6,227 nucleotides of DNA from Alphaproteobacteria bacterium (lineage in GTDB: Bacteria; Pseudomonadota; Alphaproteobacteria; Micropepsales; Micropepsaceae). Each line of letters opens with the position of its first letter. Within the stretch, counting starts at the first letter, position 1. The notes beneath the pieces are model-generated. The model did not search any database and was not told where the DNA came from. It saw nothing but the letters and a program-made list of their open reading frames with translations. Both the position numbers and the translations under genes were made by a program. The stretch covers positions 1 through 6,227 of the forward strand of contig JAGWSK010000286.1 of assembly GCA_028869355.1 (NCBI GenBank). Reading direction: 5' to 3'. Below, piece by piece: positions 5,240 through 6,227 of the stretch.

Positions 5240-6227
5240 TTGAACAATTTTAGAAATCTGGCGCTGTGGATCATAATCGCGCTGCTGCTGGTCGCGCTGT
5301 TTAACCTCTTCCAGGGCCCGGCGCAGCGTCAGGGACGCACCCAGATCGCATTCAGCGAATTCAACCAGCAAGTGCTCTCGGACCAGATCAAGTCCGTCAA
5401 TATGTCGGGCAATCATATCGACGGTCAGTTCCGAAATGGCACCCAGTTCGCAACCGATATTCCAGAAGACCCGGGCCTGACCCAGCGCTTGCTCGACCAT
5501 AACGTCGAAATCAAAGTCCGTCCCGAGGGCGACAACATCACCTTGCTATCGGTGTTCATCAACTGGTTCCCGATGCTGCTGTTTGTCGCCGTCATGATTT
5601 TCCTGATGCGGCAGATGCAGGCCGGGGGTGGAAAAGCCATGGGGTTCGGCAAGAGTCGGGCCAAAATGCTGACCGAACGACAAGGACGAGTGACATTTGA
5701 AGACGTCGCGGGGGTCGACGAAGCCAAGGAAGACCTTGTTGAAATTGTCGACTTCCTGAAGGACCCGCAGAAATTCCAGAAATTGGGCGGCCGCATTCCC
5801 AAGGGCGTGCTGCTGGTTGGCCCGCCGGGCACCGGCAAGACGCTGCTTGCGCGTGCGATTGCCGGCGAAGCCAATGTGCCGTTTTTCACCATTTCGGGCT
5901 CCGATTTCGTCGAAATGTTTGTCGGTGTCGGCGCCAGCCGCGTGCGCGACATGTTCGAGCAGGCGAAGAAGAACGCGCCCTGCATCGTCTTCATCGATGA
6001 GATTGATGCGGTCGGACGTCACCGTGGCGCTGGACTTGGCGGCGGCAATGATGAACGCGAACAGACGCTCAACCAGTTGCTGGTCGAAATGGATGGCTTT
6101 GAAGCCAATGAAGGCGTCATCCTGATCGCAGCCACCAATCGGCCGGATGTGCTCGATCCGGCGCTGCTGCGCCCGGGCCGTTTCGATCGCCAGATCGTGG
6201 TGCCCAATCCGGACCTGTCGGGCCGCG
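5240..6227 (+). CDS. ftsH: FtsH, membrane-anchored ATP-dependent zinc metalloprotease (3' partial)
   Basis: Hexameric inner-membrane AAA+ protease that degrades misassembled membrane proteins and short-lived cytoplasmic regulators. The window holds the first 329 residues. The start is TTG, supported by AAGAGG at 5228-5233. Membrane helix 1 spans about 7-25 (ALWIIIALLLVALFNLF). The periplasmic domain follows (about 27-104), then helix 2 (about 105-124, FINWFPMLLFVAVMIFLM) and a Gly-rich linker. The AAA+ module begins with VTFEDVAGVDEAKEDL at 151. Walker A is GPPGTGKT (194-201). The FVGVGASRVRDMF segment (227-239) contains the pore-loop Phe-Val-Gly. Walker B is CIVFIDEIDAVG, with Asp253 and Glu254. 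The second region of homology ends LLRPGRFDRQI, with the two arginine fingers Arg311 and Arg314. The sequence stops before the rest of the ATPase and the HEXXH zinc protease domain, which should lie beyond the right edge. No lesions are seen. Confidence 0.97.
   Translation, partial: MNNFRNLALWIIIALLLVALFNLFQGPAQRQGRTQIAFSEFNQQVLSDQIKSVNMSGNHIDGQFRNGTQFATDIPEDPGLTQRLLDHNVEIKVRPEGDNITLLSVFINWFPMLLFVAVMIFLMRQMQAGGGKAMGFGKSRAKMLTERQGRVTFEDVAGVDEAKEDLVEIVDFLKDPQKFQKLGGRIPKGVLLVGPPGTGKTLLARAIAGEANVPFFTISGSDFVEMFVGVGASRVRDMFEQAKKNAPCIVFIDEIDAVGRHRGAGLGGGNDEREQTLNQLLVEMDGFEANEGVILIAATNRPDVLDPALLRPGRFDRQIVVPNPDLSGR

Noticed and set aside
5425..6022. Long minus-strand ORFs opposite ftsH
   Set aside because: They are shadows of the strongly conserved ftsH frame, with no motif of their own.

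Overview
The window is a stretch of ordinary alphaproteobacterial housekeeping chromosome, with all six genes on the plus strand. The order is tolA (5' end cut off) - tolB - pal - cpoB/ybgF - tilS - ftsH (3' end cut off). This tol-pal to tilS-ftsH arrangement is typical of Alphaproteobacteria. Other signs point the same way: a TolA C-terminal domain with its Cys pair, a Pal with the alphaproteobacterial Cys...CW(A/S)QNRR ending, GC-rich DNA, proline-rich periplasmic linkers, and an RpoH-like motif of the alphaproteobacterial type before ftsH. I cannot name the genus from the sequence.

Layout. 1-755 is the periplasmic part of TolA. tolB (773-2119) follows 17 nt later. A 104-nt gap holding a possible sigma70 promoter leads to the lipoprotein gene pal (2224-2787). 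A 269-nt gap (2788-3056) has no convincing gene but is dense in inverted repeats: small hairpins, two overlapping palindromic elements that share an arm, and a strong hairpin with a T7 tail that reads as an intrinsic terminator on the minus strand. cpoB (3057-4043) overlaps tilS (4024-5103) by 20 nt. A 136-nt gap with a candidate heat-shock promoter precedes ftsH (TTG start at 5240), which runs off the right edge.

How the genes work together. TolA, TolB, Pal and CpoB belong to the trans-envelope Tol-Pal machine. It uses the proton-motive force through TolQR (presumably encoded just upstream) to draw in the outer membrane at division and coordinate this with septal peptidoglycan synthesis. TilS makes the lysidine in the tRNA-Ile CAU anticodon, which is needed to read AUA codons. 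FtsH is the membrane-anchored AAA+ quality-control protease. The last two are neighbours by conserved synteny, not by shared pathway.

I found no new system, mobile element, CRISPR array or RNA gene. The points most worth checking are the repeat-rich pal-cpoB gap with its orphan reverse terminator, a probable reading-frame break near the 3' end of tilS, and the RpoH-like promoter of ftsH.
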